A stretch of 64,000 nt of DNA from positions 1,860,001 to 1,924,000 of the forward strand of contig CBDHCQ010000004.1 of assembly GCA_965261255.1 (NCBI GenBank), in the 5' to 3' direction. Below the pieces are notes generated by a model. It did no database searches and had not been told where the DNA came from. It worked only from the letters and a program-made list of their open reading frames with translations. Of the stretch, positions 38,232-47,457 are shown piece after piece (the stretch's first letter is position 1; each line of letters opens with the position of its first letter). The position numbers were made by a program, and so were the translations under genes. This DNA is from Bin80 sp965261255 (lineage in GTDB: Bacteria > Bacteroidota > Rhodothermia > Rhodothermales > Bin80).

Positions 38232-38614
38232 TATCTAGCGTCGAGGCAGTATTACTTACGGCTTGTGGCACTCAAGCATGCCACCGCGTAGACAAACGGA
38301 CCTCAAGAACCGCGCAACGGCCCGTGCGAGCGGTATCAATTCAACTGCATAATTAAACCCAATTCAGTCGTCCCTGCTCAACTAGCTTGTCAGACAGACT
38401 GGCAAGGACGGACTGTCTGGAGTATCCAGGGTCGTTCGTTCAGCCACATGCATCTGGTGAATTCCAGAATTAAACGGTTCTCGATTCTATAAACTCGAAA
38501 AATCCCCAAATTCAGAGAGTTTTCGAGAGGCTCATCAGTGAATAATGATGGGAACTATATCCTTGGGGAAGTGCATGTGACAAGTATCAATATCTAGGTA
38601 ACTTGAAGCCCCTC
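38232..38614. other. 383-base gap between convergent genes
   Basis: No open frame of weight. A short stem TGGC/GCCA lies at 38265-38284. I see no RNA gene. Confidence 0.4.
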
Positions 38615-39442
38615 CTACACTAAATCAAGAAGTTTTCGAATTCGCTCTTCGGTCGGCGGATGTGTACTGAACAGAGACATTAATCCTCGTCTCGAAAAAG
38701 GCATCATGATGAACATGTGTGCTGTCGCAGGATTCGCATCCATCGGCAAACCCTTTTGAACATTTTCGATTCTTTGAAGCGCACTCGCTAATCCCCTTGG
38801 CGTACCTGCTATTTCAGCTCCAATTCTGTCTGCCACAAATTCGCGTGAACGAGAAATTGCAGTCTGTATGAGCATAGCGGCGATGGGGGCAAGAATTAGC
38901 ATCGCCAAAAAACTCACGATATTTTCTCGCCTGCTTTCACCGCCAGAAAAGATCATTGCAAACTGTGCCATTCGTGCAACCACCATGATGGTTGCCGCAA
39001 GCGTGGCTGCAATGGAGCTGATCAGAATATCACGATTCCTGACGTGTGCTAATTCATGGGCCATCACACCCGCCAACTCTTCCGTGCTCAGGTTCCGAAT
39101 CAATCCTTCAGTAGCCGCTACTGCCGCATTTTCAGGATTTCGGCCCGTAGCAAAAGCGTTTGGGGAATCACCTGGGATGATGTACACACGAGGCATTGGT
39201 AATCCTGCGTTTTGTGCCAAACGCTCCGTGAGACGATATAGATTGTGTGATTCTCCGACTTCCTGAGCACGATACATCCTCAAAACAATTTTGTCCGAAA
39301 ACCAATAAGAGCCAAAGTTCATTGCGATCGCAATTACAAACGCAAGCAACAAACCTGCCTCTCCGCCAAGAGCGCTACCAAGCGCGAGCACCAACCCACT
39401 GAGTGTTCCCAAAAGCAATACAGTTTTCACACTACCATTCAT
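38615..39442 (-). CDS. htpX: Membrane zinc metalloprotease HtpX
   Basis: A 275-residue M48-family protease with two N-terminal helices, zinc motif HELAH (residues 129-133), two further helices (about 138-195) and the second-sphere SREFVADR segment. HtpX degrades damaged membrane proteins at the inner membrane and complements FtsH. The length and motif order match HtpX, and it stands as a single gene. Confidence 0.95.
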   Translation of the reverse strand: MNGSVKTVLLLGTLSGLVLALGSALGGEAGLLLAFVIAIAMNFGSYWFSDKIVLRMYRAQEVGESHNLYRLTERLAQNAGLPMPRVYIIPGDSPNAFATGRNPENAAVAATEGLIRNLSTEELAGVMAHELAHVRNRDILISSIAATLAATIMVVARMAQFAMIFSGGESRRENIVSFLAMLILAPIAAMLIQTAISRSREFVADRIGAEIAGTPRGLASALQRIENVQKGLPMDANPATAHMFIMMPFSRRGLMSLFSTHPPTEERIRKLLDLV

Positions 39443-39763
39443 TTGCAGAAACAGAGTAATTGAACTACTTTATCGTGAGCCAAGGTCATCAAAAGAAAAT
39501 GCCTCAAATAGGTTTCCTTAGCGATCAAGGACCTGATTCCTCCAACACACTATCTGTTCCGTTAGTACGCTTGCTCTAGCGTCAAATACACTAGCCCTAC
39601 GTCTCAGGATGCGGACCGCGTAGCGCATAAAGCGGGGGCAAGACAATACAGACACATCTGCGGTCGAAGCAACCGTTTCAGGCGGTATAGAAACAGATTG
39701 TGAACTACAAAAAGCGCCTTCATACGTAACCTCTATGCCTCAGATCACCTAGCAAATGGAACG
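39443..39763. other. 321-base gap upstream of htpX
   Basis: Should contain the htpX promoter, but no convincing consensus is visible. A 39-codon minus-strand frame starting MKALFVVHNLF looks like chance. Confidence 0.35.
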
Positions 39764-41455
39764 TTACCTTTCCTGTTCCGACAAATAGTCCAAAAAGAAC
39801 TCAGTCTTGGTTTGATCCGTTATCTTCGCAAACTCAATCTTGGTTCCGAGCCTCATGAACTGAAAATCAGATTCGTCAAAAGCCGTCCATAATGGTACAT
39901 CTAGGCCGTTCGGGGATCCGTGAGTCGAAAAATTGACCCAGTATGTTGACATAAGATCGGCAAGTTGTCTATCCACCTCGGTCCACGGACGATCAATGTG
40001 ATCCAATGTGTTGAAAAAATAAGGAACCTCTGCAGTATGGAATGCTCCAAACTCCGGGCGCTCAGGCCAAGGGATACCCCGCTCAAAATAGTAGAGATAA
40101 GCCTCAGTCTCTGCAGATTGCGCACGCTCCACAGCCAACCGCCCCAGAGCCACGGCCGCTAAATCCCGCAGACCGGTTTTAAGTGCTAATCCAGATGCTT
40201 CGTCTGTGGGTGCGGGATAGAGCGCTAGATAAGCATCTGCACGCTCACCGTGACGTGTATTGACCGTATTCGAATACTCCTCAATTGTGGACTGTCCATA
40301 ACCAGGAAAAGCACTCCCCTCATCCGCATTGAACCCTGTCATCATGGGGACATCATTCTGCGAACCCTCTCCATAGATAGTGGGCACATTATCCAGCAAA
40401 AAATATCCGTCAATTACCGGCCAAAAACGTACAGTTGGTGGTACAGAGACGGCAATCAACTCATCGGCAGGCATGGCACGCATGGCTTCAATTGAGCGCG
40501 CGCCTATGGCTTCGAAAAATTCGACACCATTCCTCTCCATATCGGAAAGTGGACTAGCCAAAGATCGTGAATTTGTCAGACCAAATGAGGCCAGTCCCCC
40601 TACACCGCTCTGGACAATGACTCGATGAAAAAGTCCCTTCGCAAGAGGAGAGGCCGTAAGCAGGTGTACCGAAACTGCACCGGCGGATTGTCCGGCAACC
40701 GTGACATTGTCGGGGTCTCCACCAAACTCTGAAATATTTTCCTGGACCCATTTGAGTGCAGCAACCTGGTCAAGTAACCCATAGTTGCCAGATGCGCTGT
40801 GATCGGATTCAGCACCCAACTCAGGATGAGCAAAAAAACCGAATAATCCCAGCCGATAGTTTATCGTCACAACGATCAGCCCCTTTTTTGCCAAGGGTTC
40901 GCCATCATAAACCGGCACTGAACCGGATCCCTCAGTAAAACCACCCCCGTGAACATAGACCAGAACCGGCCTCTTTTCCTCAGCGTCCGAAGCTCCAGAC
41001 CAGATATTGAGATATAGACAATCCTCGTCAATACTTCCCTGATGCATGAACTCTTCCGTCCACGGTGGACGTGAGCGGGCGAGATTCTGAATACAGCCAG
41101 GACTAAATGTATCTGCCTTGAACGTGCCTTCCCAAGGGAATGGAGGTTGCGGTGGACGCCAACGAAGGTCGGCAACCGGGGGCGCAGCATAAGGGATGCC
41201 CTTATACGCCCGAATGTCGGTATCAATGCCAGATGTACCCGCTATTGCACCCTGCTCCAAATGAAGCGGCTCAGTGACCTGGGCCGATACAAATAGGGGT
41301 AGACATCCTAACCATACGACGCCAAGCCAACAAAACTGTGAGAGCACCGAGTGCCCAAAACGTGTTTGAATTCTCTTCGTTATCTCTGGACGATGATTAC
41401 GACTCATAAGTGTACGATCCATTGGTCTGACGTCATGTAAGGAGTATTCGGGCAT
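39764..41455 (-). CDS. Type B carboxylesterase/lipase
   Basis: A secreted alpha/beta-hydrolase of up to 563 residues. The signal peptide (FCWLGVVWLGCLPLFVSAQ) suggests the true start is one of the in-frame ATGs at residues 12 or 17 rather than the first. Catalytic elements are visible: the oxyanion region VYVHGGGFTEGSG, the nucleophile elbow GQSAG, the acid in NADEGSAF and the histidine in GAFHTAEVPY. Typical cysteine pair C-x-QN near PGCIQNLARSRP. Substrate unknown. Confidence 0.9.
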   Translation of the reverse strand: MPEYSLHDVRPMDRTLMSRNHRPEITKRIQTRFGHSVLSQFCWLGVVWLGCLPLFVSAQVTEPLHLEQGAIAGTSGIDTDIRAYKGIPYAAPPVADLRWRPPQPPFPWEGTFKADTFSPGCIQNLARSRPPWTEEFMHQGSIDEDCLYLNIWSGASDAEEKRPVLVYVHGGGFTEGSGSVPVYDGEPLAKKGLIVVTINYRLGLFGFFAHPELGAESDHSASGNYGLLDQVAALKWVQENISEFGGDPDNVTVAGQSAGAVSVHLLTASPLAKGLFHRVIVQSGVGGLASFGLTNSRSLASPLSDMERNGVEFFEAIGARSIEAMRAMPADELIAVSVPPTVRFWPVIDGYFLLDNVPTIYGEGSQNDVPMMTGFNADEGSAFPGYGQSTIEEYSNTVNTRHGERADAYLALYPAPTDEASGLALKTGLRDLAAVALGRLAVERAQSAETEAYLYYFERGIPWPERPEFGAFHTAEVPYFFNTLDHIDRPWTEVDRQLADLMSTYWVNFSTHGSPNGLDVPLWTAFDESDFQFMRLGTKIEFAKITDQTKTEFFLDYLSEQER

Positions 41456-41544
41456 TGTAGTCAGGTCTAGTCGCTATCAATAAAATCTTCCGGTTCAAAC
41501 AGCGGGCGGATTTCAACCTCACAGGTATCGGAATGAGGATTGGG

Positions 41545-41835
41545 TCACCGTTTTAGCCAACTGATCGCTTCATCCATATCCCCTACTTCCCATATCCAGT
41601 ATCCAGCCACCATGTCCGTGGTAAATTCAAACGGACCCTTCAAGACGGTGCGTGAATCACTATCAAAACGCACCTGTGCACCATAGCAGGTTGGCCGTAG
41701 ACCGCCTCCATCCCGAATTATACCAGCTTCTGCCAATGCTTCATTATAGGCCCCCATGGACGCAAGCAACGCAGCGGACGGCATTACCCCCGCTTCTAAG
41801 TCTTCTGTTGAACGGACAAGAACCATTATCCTCAT
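41545..41835 (-). CDS. YCII-related domain protein
   Basis: A 96-residue dimeric-barrel protein of the YCII/DGPF group: MRIMVLVRSTED, then GGGLRPTCYGAQVRFDS and GPFEFTTDMVAGYWIWEVGDMDEAISWLKR. Such proteins often accompany ECF sigma factors; none is adjacent here. It is a lone cytoplasmic protein of unknown role. Confidence 0.85.
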   Translation of the reverse strand: MRIMVLVRSTEDLEAGVMPSAALLASMGAYNEALAEAGIIRDGGGLRPTCYGAQVRFDSDSRTVLKGPFEFTTDMVAGYWIWEVGDMDEAISWLKR

Positions 41836-41975
41836 TGCAGTCAGTTTCCCGCTTGATTTGCAGTCTACGTAGACAACCGCTGGTCAGCAGCTTACTGACC
41901 CACAGGCGTGGACACGAACGAAGCGACGCCTGCCTCTACTCCAACCCTCCCCTGATTACCTACCGCAAGACACGG

Positions 41976-42914
41976 CTAGAATCTATTCTCCTCGAGGACT
42001 GCGTCGAAAGCTTCCTGAGTATCGTGGACTATGATAGTGCCGCGCATGCTGTAGTGCGCACCACCACAAAGTTGTGCACAACTGATCTCCATTTCTGGGG
42101 CAGCATAGACTTCCGTAATACCAGCCTCGTACAACTGAGTCAACACTCTGGTGGACAACCGCTGCCCTTCCTCCGCAATCATGCCCGACTCATCAGCTGC
42201 TGGGTAGTCCTGCATGGCAATCCAGCGATATGGCGGATATTGCGCCCGGCGGCGTTCATCTCCCGAGATTGGCATAGTCTTTGCCATTTCCCGCCGAAAC
42301 TCACTCGTTGACATTTTCGGGACAAACCAGACCGGGATCTCTAATCCTGGAATTATATCCTGCTTCACCCGCATATTCGGCAAAGCGAAACTATGAATCA
42401 CATCCCTGGAAGTAAGATTGACGATAACCGGCTGGTCCTTGACCAGGTGTAGCGTATTTGTTATGATTACATCGTCGTCGCCACGCGGATCACTTGTGTC
42501 TATCTCGATAGGTTTTGTGAGCGTAGTTTGGCCGAATTGCCCATCATCTCCCGCGTAAATGACATTCCAGGCGAATTGCTCGGCAATCACATTGACGATC
42601 AGAGATTCTTCCTCTACAGGGAAATCATTCTTGATTGTGGCCCAGATCGGGAATGCAAAACCCACTAGCAGTACCGCCTCAGCTACGACGACCCCACCCT
42701 CTAAGTACGACGAAAGCTTACTCTTAACCCCCGTATAACTCGCTTTCGGGTTGCGCTTCGCATTGAATCGCCAGAGGCAATAAATGAAAAACGGTGCCCA
42801 GATCACGAAAAGCAACACCATGAGCCAGTGCACCCAACTCATCATGATGTCAATTTCCGCTCCATGCCCCGAGGCGTCAAGCGGCATGCCCATCCATTTA
42901 CTTAAATCATTCAT
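41976..42914 (-). CDS. coxB2: Cytochrome c oxidase subunit II (A1-type oxidase) with insertion
   Basis: A 312-residue subunit II without a cytochrome c domain. Two N-terminal helices precede a CuA cupredoxin domain with HSFALPNMRVK and CAQLCGGAHYSM. Between VWFVP and the CuA cysteines lie about 76 residues (KMSTSEFRRE... to YAAPEM), where most subunit II proteins have some 10-15. The insertion has a YPPYRWIAMQDYP core. The gene is last in the A1 operon, three bases after the small CxxC gene. Electrons presumably come from a soluble cytochrome or cupredoxin. Confidence 0.92.
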   Translation of the reverse strand: MNDLSKWMGMPLDASGHGAEIDIMMSWVHWLMVLLFVIWAPFFIYCLWRFNAKRNPKASYTGVKSKLSSYLEGGVVVAEAVLLVGFAFPIWATIKNDFPVEEESLIVNVIAEQFAWNVIYAGDDGQFGQTTLTKPIEIDTSDPRGDDDVIITNTLHLVKDQPVIVNLTSRDVIHSFALPNMRVKQDIIPGLEIPVWFVPKMSTSEFRREMAKTMPISGDERRRAQYPPYRWIAMQDYPAADESGMIAEEGQRLSTRVLTQLYEAGITEVYAAPEMEISCAQLCGGAHYSMRGTIIVHDTQEAFDAVLEENRF

Positions 42915-42917
42915 GTC

Positions 42918-43196
42918 CTAGACTACGTCTGATTCATTCGATCCATTAACAGGATCACGATATACACTGTCTGATGTTTTGGCTGACTTCAATGCACTCG
43001 CGCGGCGATGAGTCTTATAAAAGAACATGCCAACACCAATACCCACGAACCCTATGACCGAAAGGAGCGACGCCATGGACAACACTAGTGCTTTGATCGT
43101 TTGCTCATTTGCACCTCCAGTACCCAGGCAGTACTCACAGGCCAGTGCTGGCGCCGCCACGATCAACAATGCAACTATGATGATGCCGCGTCTCAT
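42918..43196 (-). CDS. Small membrane protein with exported CxxC motif
   Basis: A 92-residue protein: an N-terminal signal sequence ending APALA, then CEYCLGTGG, a second hydrophobic helix (about 38-60) and a basic, then serine-rich tail. If the signal is cut, the two cysteines face the periplasm right at the mature N-terminus. The ATG overlaps the preceding stop by four bases and the gene ends three bases before coxB2, so it is an integral part of the oxidase operon. A role in CuA or heme maturation is an inference from place and motif. Confidence 0.7.
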   Translation of the reverse strand: MRRGIIIVALLIVAAPALACEYCLGTGGANEQTIKALVLSMASLLSVIGFVGIGVGMFFYKTHRRASALKSAKTSDSVYRDPVNGSNESDVV

Positions 43197-43393
43197 GCTA
43201 GGTGCTTGATTTTTCGCCAAAATGTCACTCCGTAAAAAACAAGGATGATCCCCGAAATCAATGCGATCAGTCCTATGCCCATCATAACACCGCTGGCATC
43301 TGCAATTCCGCGCATCAATGCCCATAAACCGAGCAGGAAGCTCAGCACTGTTGCAAAAACAATAAACACAATGTGAACCGTACTAAGCGACAT
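43193..43393 (-). CDS. Two-helix small membrane protein in the A1 oxidase operon
   Basis: A 66-residue protein with two helices (about residues 6-28 and 35-57) and a basic C-terminus WRKIKHLA. It overlaps coxD2 by 11 bases at its start and the CxxC gene by four at its end. The overlaps make it very likely a real gene. No family is recognised; a small oxidase subunit or assembly factor is possible. Confidence 0.7.
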   Translation of the reverse strand: MSLSTVHIVFIVFATVLSFLLGLWALMRGIADASGVMMGIGLIALISGIILVFYGVTFWRKIKHLA

Positions 43394-43727
43394 GACTGGA
43401 CAGAATCAATTTAGCAAGGTTTGCTATGTCCTCTTGATCGGCGTGTGCACCTAAAAAGAGCGCGAACATGCCAGCCAAGAAAATCCCTGCCGACAAAAGC
43501 ACCCACAGAATCACCTGTTTTTCACTGATCAGATGCATGAAATATAACGCAACTAAAGCCGCCTTAACTGTGGCAATTGCCAAGGCTACCAGTAGCGCCG
43601 GCGTAAAGGGCATATGCAGGTAAGAGACTGCAACGGTCACAACAGTTAGTACTGCGAGTGCAATGAAGACCGTGATGTACACTTTTACATGCTTCTTCAC
43701 GTCTTCCAGGGTCATTTCTTCGGCCAT
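43383..43727 (-). CDS. coxD2: Cytochrome c oxidase subunit IV (A1-type oxidase)
   Basis: A 114-residue protein with three helices and the subunit IV motifs VYITVFIALAVLTVVTVAVSYL and ALAIATVKAALVALYFMHLISE. It follows coxC2 after 19 bases. An N-terminal charged stretch (MAEEMTLEDVKKH) precedes the first helix. Confidence 0.9.
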   Translation of the reverse strand: MAEEMTLEDVKKHVKVYITVFIALAVLTVVTVAVSYLHMPFTPALLVALAIATVKAALVALYFMHLISEKQVILWVLLSAGIFLAGMFALFLGAHADQEDIANLAKLILSSHVA

Positions 43728-43746
43728 TTCAAACCGTTTTGTCTAA

Positions 43747-44385
43747 TCAAATCAAATAGATTGTCGGGAATAGAAATATCCACACCAAGTCCACGAAATG
43801 CCAATATAAACCGGCAACCTCGATACGATTGGTGAAGTGCGCTTTGTCACGTGCTGTTCCTCGTTTCCACATCTTTGTTCCTGGCCCCCAGAAATAGGCA
43901 TTCACCAGTATCCCACCCGTGACGTGAATCGCATGCAGTCCGGTAAGTACGAAGTAGACGCCCAGGAAATTATTTGTCGACGCATACCAGTGATGATCGA
44001 ATTTTTCACCATACTCAAAGCCTTTTACGACGAGAAAGCCCAAGGCAAGCAGGATGGTAAGTCCCATGTAGAGTTTGTAGCGATCGAACCGATCCATTTT
44101 GAGCGAAGCCCAGGCCATGACCATCGTAACACTGGACGCAATAAGAATCATTGTGTTCAGTGTTGCAAGCGGAACGTTCAGAATCTGGTCTGCACGTTCA
44201 GCCATGGTCTCCTCACCATACATCATCATGCCCGGCCATGCATCCGCACCTATGCGCAGGAATACATAAGCGGCGAACAGGCCGCCAAAAAGCATGACCT
44301 CTGAAGCCAGAAAGAGCCAAATGCCCAGCTTCGCATTGTTTACGCCAGTATCTGGGCGTGCCTTTACCTCGTAGGGTATCTGCAT
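43747..44385 (-). CDS. coxC2: Cytochrome c oxidase subunit III (A1-type oxidase)
   Basis: A 212-residue protein with five helices and the expected NAKLGIWLFLASEVMLFGGLFAAYVFLR, YFVLTGLHAIHVTGGI and EVAGLYWHFVDLVWIFLFPTIYLI. It lies ten bases after coxA2. Clearly paralogous to the subunit III at 21410-22072 but distinct. Confidence 0.95.
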   Translation of the reverse strand: MQIPYEVKARPDTGVNNAKLGIWLFLASEVMLFGGLFAAYVFLRIGADAWPGMMMYGEETMAERADQILNVPLATLNTMILIASSVTMVMAWASLKMDRFDRYKLYMGLTILLALGFLVVKGFEYGEKFDHHWYASTNNFLGVYFVLTGLHAIHVTGGILVNAYFWGPGTKMWKRGTARDKAHFTNRIEVAGLYWHFVDLVWIFLFPTIYLI

Positions 44386-44395
44386 TTTGGTTTAC

Positions 44396-46156
44396 TTAGG
44401 ATTCAACAGATTTGGCAGTATCGGATGTGGGTAGATCAATAGGCACCTCCTGTGGACAATAATCCGACTCATAACCGGGTACGCTGTATTCGTATGGGCC
44501 ATGATACACCGTAGGAATGGTAGCAAAGTTGCCATGCCCAATTGGAGGTGTCGGAGCAGCTGACCATTCAAGCGTTGTAGACTCCCAATGATTACTCTTC
44601 TCCACCTTCTTGCCGCGTTTGATGCTCATAAAGAAATTAATGATGAAAGGCAGCTGGAAAAGTAACAGGATAAAGGCTGATACGGACATGATAACGTTGT
44701 AGTGGATCACTCCCTCAGCAAAGCTATATGTAAGCCCACCATCAAACAAACGACGTGATACACCGGGCATCCCTTGAATGAGCATCGGAAAAAAGATACC
44801 GTTCATCGCAGCCAGAGAGCCCCAGAAGTGAATCCGGCCCAGCGTTTCGTTCATGGTACGCCCAGTTACCTTCGGGAACCAGTAATAAATACCGGCGAAG
44901 AGTGCAAAGATCGTCCCAGGTGCTACCACATAATGAAAATGCCCAATCACATAATAGGTGTCGTGTAGCGGGATATCGGTCGGGGCCAAACCAAGCGGAA
45001 GTCCCGTAAGTCCTCCAATTCCGAACATAGGGAGGAAACCCAAGGCAAACCACATTGCGGTATTAAATCGAATTGATCCTCCGAAGAGCGTTATCATGAG
45101 TGCCGACAGGATGACGACCGACGGTATTGAGATGATCATCGTCGTGACCTGGAAGAATGCACTGATCGTGGTCCCCATACCCGTGATAAACATGTGGTGC
45201 GCCCAAACAACAAAAGACATGAAGCCCAGGAATATTAGCGAGTATACCATGAGTCGGTAGCCCCACAGCGGCTTACGAGTATTGTTGGCCAGGATCTCAG
45301 ATACAATCCCCATTGCCGGAAGAATCAAAACATAAACCTCTGGATGTGCCAGAAACCAGAACAAGTGCTGCCAAAGCAATGGACTCCCGCCGCCCGCAAC
45401 ATCCAGCGGTCCATCGGCCGTCACAAGCCCACTTGGCAAAAAGAAACTGGTATCGAGGAGTCTGTCTGCTAATTGCAGAAAACCCGCCGCCTCCAGAGGA
45501 GGAAAAGCCAACAGCAACAGGAAAGCAGTAATAAACTGTGCCCAGACAAAGAAAGGCAATCTGAAAAAAGTCAAGCCTTCGGCACGAAGCTGGATGATCG
45601 TTACGATGAAGTTAACCGCGCCCAACAATGAAGATGTTATCAGAAAGACCATCCCCCAGAGCCACATGGTTTGCCCCATGGTCTCAATGTCGGCCAGCGG
45701 AGGATATGAGGTCCAACCAGCTTTGGCAGCTCCCTCAGGCACAAAAAAGCTCGACAGCATAATAATTCCACCCCAGAAGTAAAAGTGGTAGCTTGCCATG
45801 TTCAGCCTCGGGAACGCCATGTCCGGCGCACCGATCTGGAGTGGAACCACATAATTACCAAACGCTCCGACCGCCAACGGAACGATGCCTAAGAAAACCA
45901 TGATCGTGCCATGCATAGCACCGAACTGGTTGTACATCTCTGGCGTCAGGGCTCCCAGAAGCGGGATTTCTACTCCAGGCGAAGCCAATTGCCACCGCAT
46001 GAGCAACATCAGCCCGAACCCGAACAACAAGAACAGTAGAGCAGTGAACCCGTACTGGAGGCCGATCACCTTATGATCGGTCGAAAACCAATATCTGCGC
46101 CAAAAACCCTCTTTATGGGCCGAATGCGCGTCCGAATGGGAGTGACCTTCTTCCAT
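44396..46156 (-). CDS. coxA2: Cytochrome c oxidase subunit I, A1 type
   Basis: The catalytic subunit, 586 residues from MEEGHSHSDAH at 46156. A longer start would overlap the upstream copper-protein gene. It has about 12 helices, CuB ligands in FLAHPEVYVLILPAMG and WAHHMF, and heme ligands in HDTYYVIGHFHYVV. The helix VI glutamate (HPEVY) marks an A1-type enzyme, unlike the A2 enzyme encoded 21 kb away. The N-terminus is histidine-rich. Confidence 0.97.
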   Translation of the reverse strand: MEEGHSHSDAHSAHKEGFWRRYWFSTDHKVIGLQYGFTALLFLLFGFGLMLLMRWQLASPGVEIPLLGALTPEMYNQFGAMHGTIMVFLGIVPLAVGAFGNYVVPLQIGAPDMAFPRLNMASYHFYFWGGIIMLSSFFVPEGAAKAGWTSYPPLADIETMGQTMWLWGMVFLITSSLLGAVNFIVTIIQLRAEGLTFFRLPFFVWAQFITAFLLLLAFPPLEAAGFLQLADRLLDTSFFLPSGLVTADGPLDVAGGGSPLLWQHLFWFLAHPEVYVLILPAMGIVSEILANNTRKPLWGYRLMVYSLIFLGFMSFVVWAHHMFITGMGTTISAFFQVTTMIISIPSVVILSALMITLFGGSIRFNTAMWFALGFLPMFGIGGLTGLPLGLAPTDIPLHDTYYVIGHFHYVVAPGTIFALFAGIYYWFPKVTGRTMNETLGRIHFWGSLAAMNGIFFPMLIQGMPGVSRRLFDGGLTYSFAEGVIHYNVIMSVSAFILLLFQLPFIINFFMSIKRGKKVEKSNHWESTTLEWSAAPTPPIGHGNFATIPTVYHGPYEYSVPGYESDYCPQEVPIDLPTSDTAKSVES

Positions 46157-46199
46157 CACGCGAATACCTTGATTGTATGACTGTAAAGGACAGGTACGC

Positions 46200-46961
46200 C
46201 TATTGATAGGTAACGTTGGCTTCTGCCATACCGCCATCAACAACCGTCACATCCATCGTCTGCTCTCCGAGTTGCTCGTGCCATGCCGTGACCGTGTAAT
46301 TGCCATCTGGCAGACCCGAGATGCTGAATGCACCGCTCGCGTCTGTCGTCGCAAAATAGGGATGATCCAGCACCCCAATGTAAGCCTGCATCCAGCTGTG
46401 CACATCACACTTGACTGAAATCATAACCTCAGGCACTAAAAAGCTCTTCTCCAGATAGTCTCCGATTCCAGGGGTGGACTCGTTGAATCCCCGGTTATCT
46501 TCGGGAACCGGGTGAACATTATGCTGGAAAGGGTCACTGTTCTCAATACGAATAGTTTGCCCTGTCTGCATCCCCATCACACGGGGAGTATACATGCATC
46601 CTTCCTGATCCATGACCACCGGATCCGCCGGAGTTGCATATGAATAGCCCTCGGGCAATCCTGCACTTACGTACACAAATACGTTCTGAAGCGCACCTTC
46701 GTTGACGATCATGTCTTCGCTGAGCGCCGCCTCAGCACGCTCATCCGTACAGTCATCATTCATTCGCACGGGCGTGCGTTCGGAGGGTTCACCCGTGAAC
46801 ATTACCATCCCGGAGACACTACCTGCCCCCATCGCGGTCATTTCCTCGGCTGGCATGGAGTCCCCGCTGTCCGATTCGCTGTCCATAGCAGCATCGCCTC
46901 CGCCACCACCGCAGGCAGCAAGCAAGAGAACCAATAGCATGGAAATTGCTGTGAGTCGCAT
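46200..46961 (-). CDS. Cupredoxin-like lipoprotein with carboxypeptidase-regulatory domain
   Basis: About 253 residues from MRLTAISMLLVLLLAAC, which gives a clean lipoprotein signal; an upstream ATG at 47009 would add 16 residues. The middle part has type-1 copper-like ligands: a histidine in DPFQHNVHP and the cluster KCDVHSWM. The C-terminal 60 residues are a carboxypeptidase-regulatory-like beta domain (TTDASGAFSISGLPDGNYTVTAWHEQLGE). It heads the A1 oxidase operon, 43 bases before coxA2. It could feed electrons or copper to the oxidase. Confidence 0.72.
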   Translation of the reverse strand: MRLTAISMLLVLLLAACGGGGGDAAMDSESDSGDSMPAEEMTAMGAGSVSGMVMFTGEPSERTPVRMNDDCTDERAEAALSEDMIVNEGALQNVFVYVSAGLPEGYSYATPADPVVMDQEGCMYTPRVMGMQTGQTIRIENSDPFQHNVHPVPEDNRGFNESTPGIGDYLEKSFLVPEVMISVKCDVHSWMQAYIGVLDHPYFATTDASGAFSISGLPDGNYTVTAWHEQLGEQTMDVTVVDGGMAEANVTYQ

Positions 46962-47097
46962 CAAATTCTTGGTCTGATTAGAGTTTCCTTCTTCGTTAAG
47001 ACGGCTCATTTACACAAGCCGACGCGCGAATATACGCTTTCTTGGCCAATCTATTGCGTACTGCTTCATTCACGCGAAAATCTGTACCTTTCAAGTT

Positions 47098-47457
47098 ATG
47101 GATTGGGTGTGGACACTTTATAAAAAATACATCACAAAGGGGCTAGTAGCCAAGGGAATCTCTGATCCCACTGAAGCCGAACTTGAAGCTGCCTTCATGA
47201 AAGCACTCGCTGGCTCCTCTGTTACGGTTCTTGTCCAGGAACCATGGATGAACTCCGTACGCTTCAAGGGTCTAGCCAGAGGAAGTCTCTCTGAAATGAC
47301 CGACCTTATAAGGGATCCCATGAATTGGCTTCAAGAACGTTACGGTGGTGGTAAATTTAAGCTTAATTTTCATGAGGGATGGAATTTTGTTGCTACGAAA
47401 AACTTCAAACCGGAGGGACCACCTCTGTGGAAAGACGCCCAAGAAATCTCTTTCTAA
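47098..47457 (+). CDS. Unknown protein, first of a two-gene unit
   Basis: A 119-residue, soluble-looking protein with aromatic-rich stretches: MDWVWTLYKKYITKGLVAKGI, VLVQEPWMNSVRFKGLARGSL and FHEGWNFVATKNF. There is no signal peptide or helix of membrane type. I recognise no family. It is divergent from the A1 oxidase operon and its stop abuts the next gene's start, so the two are probably co-translated. Confidence 0.6.
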   Translation: MDWVWTLYKKYITKGLVAKGISDPTEAELEAAFMKALAGSSVTVLVQEPWMNSVRFKGLARGSLSEMTDLIRDPMNWLQERYGGGKFKLNFHEGWNFVATKNFKPEGPPLWKDAQEISF

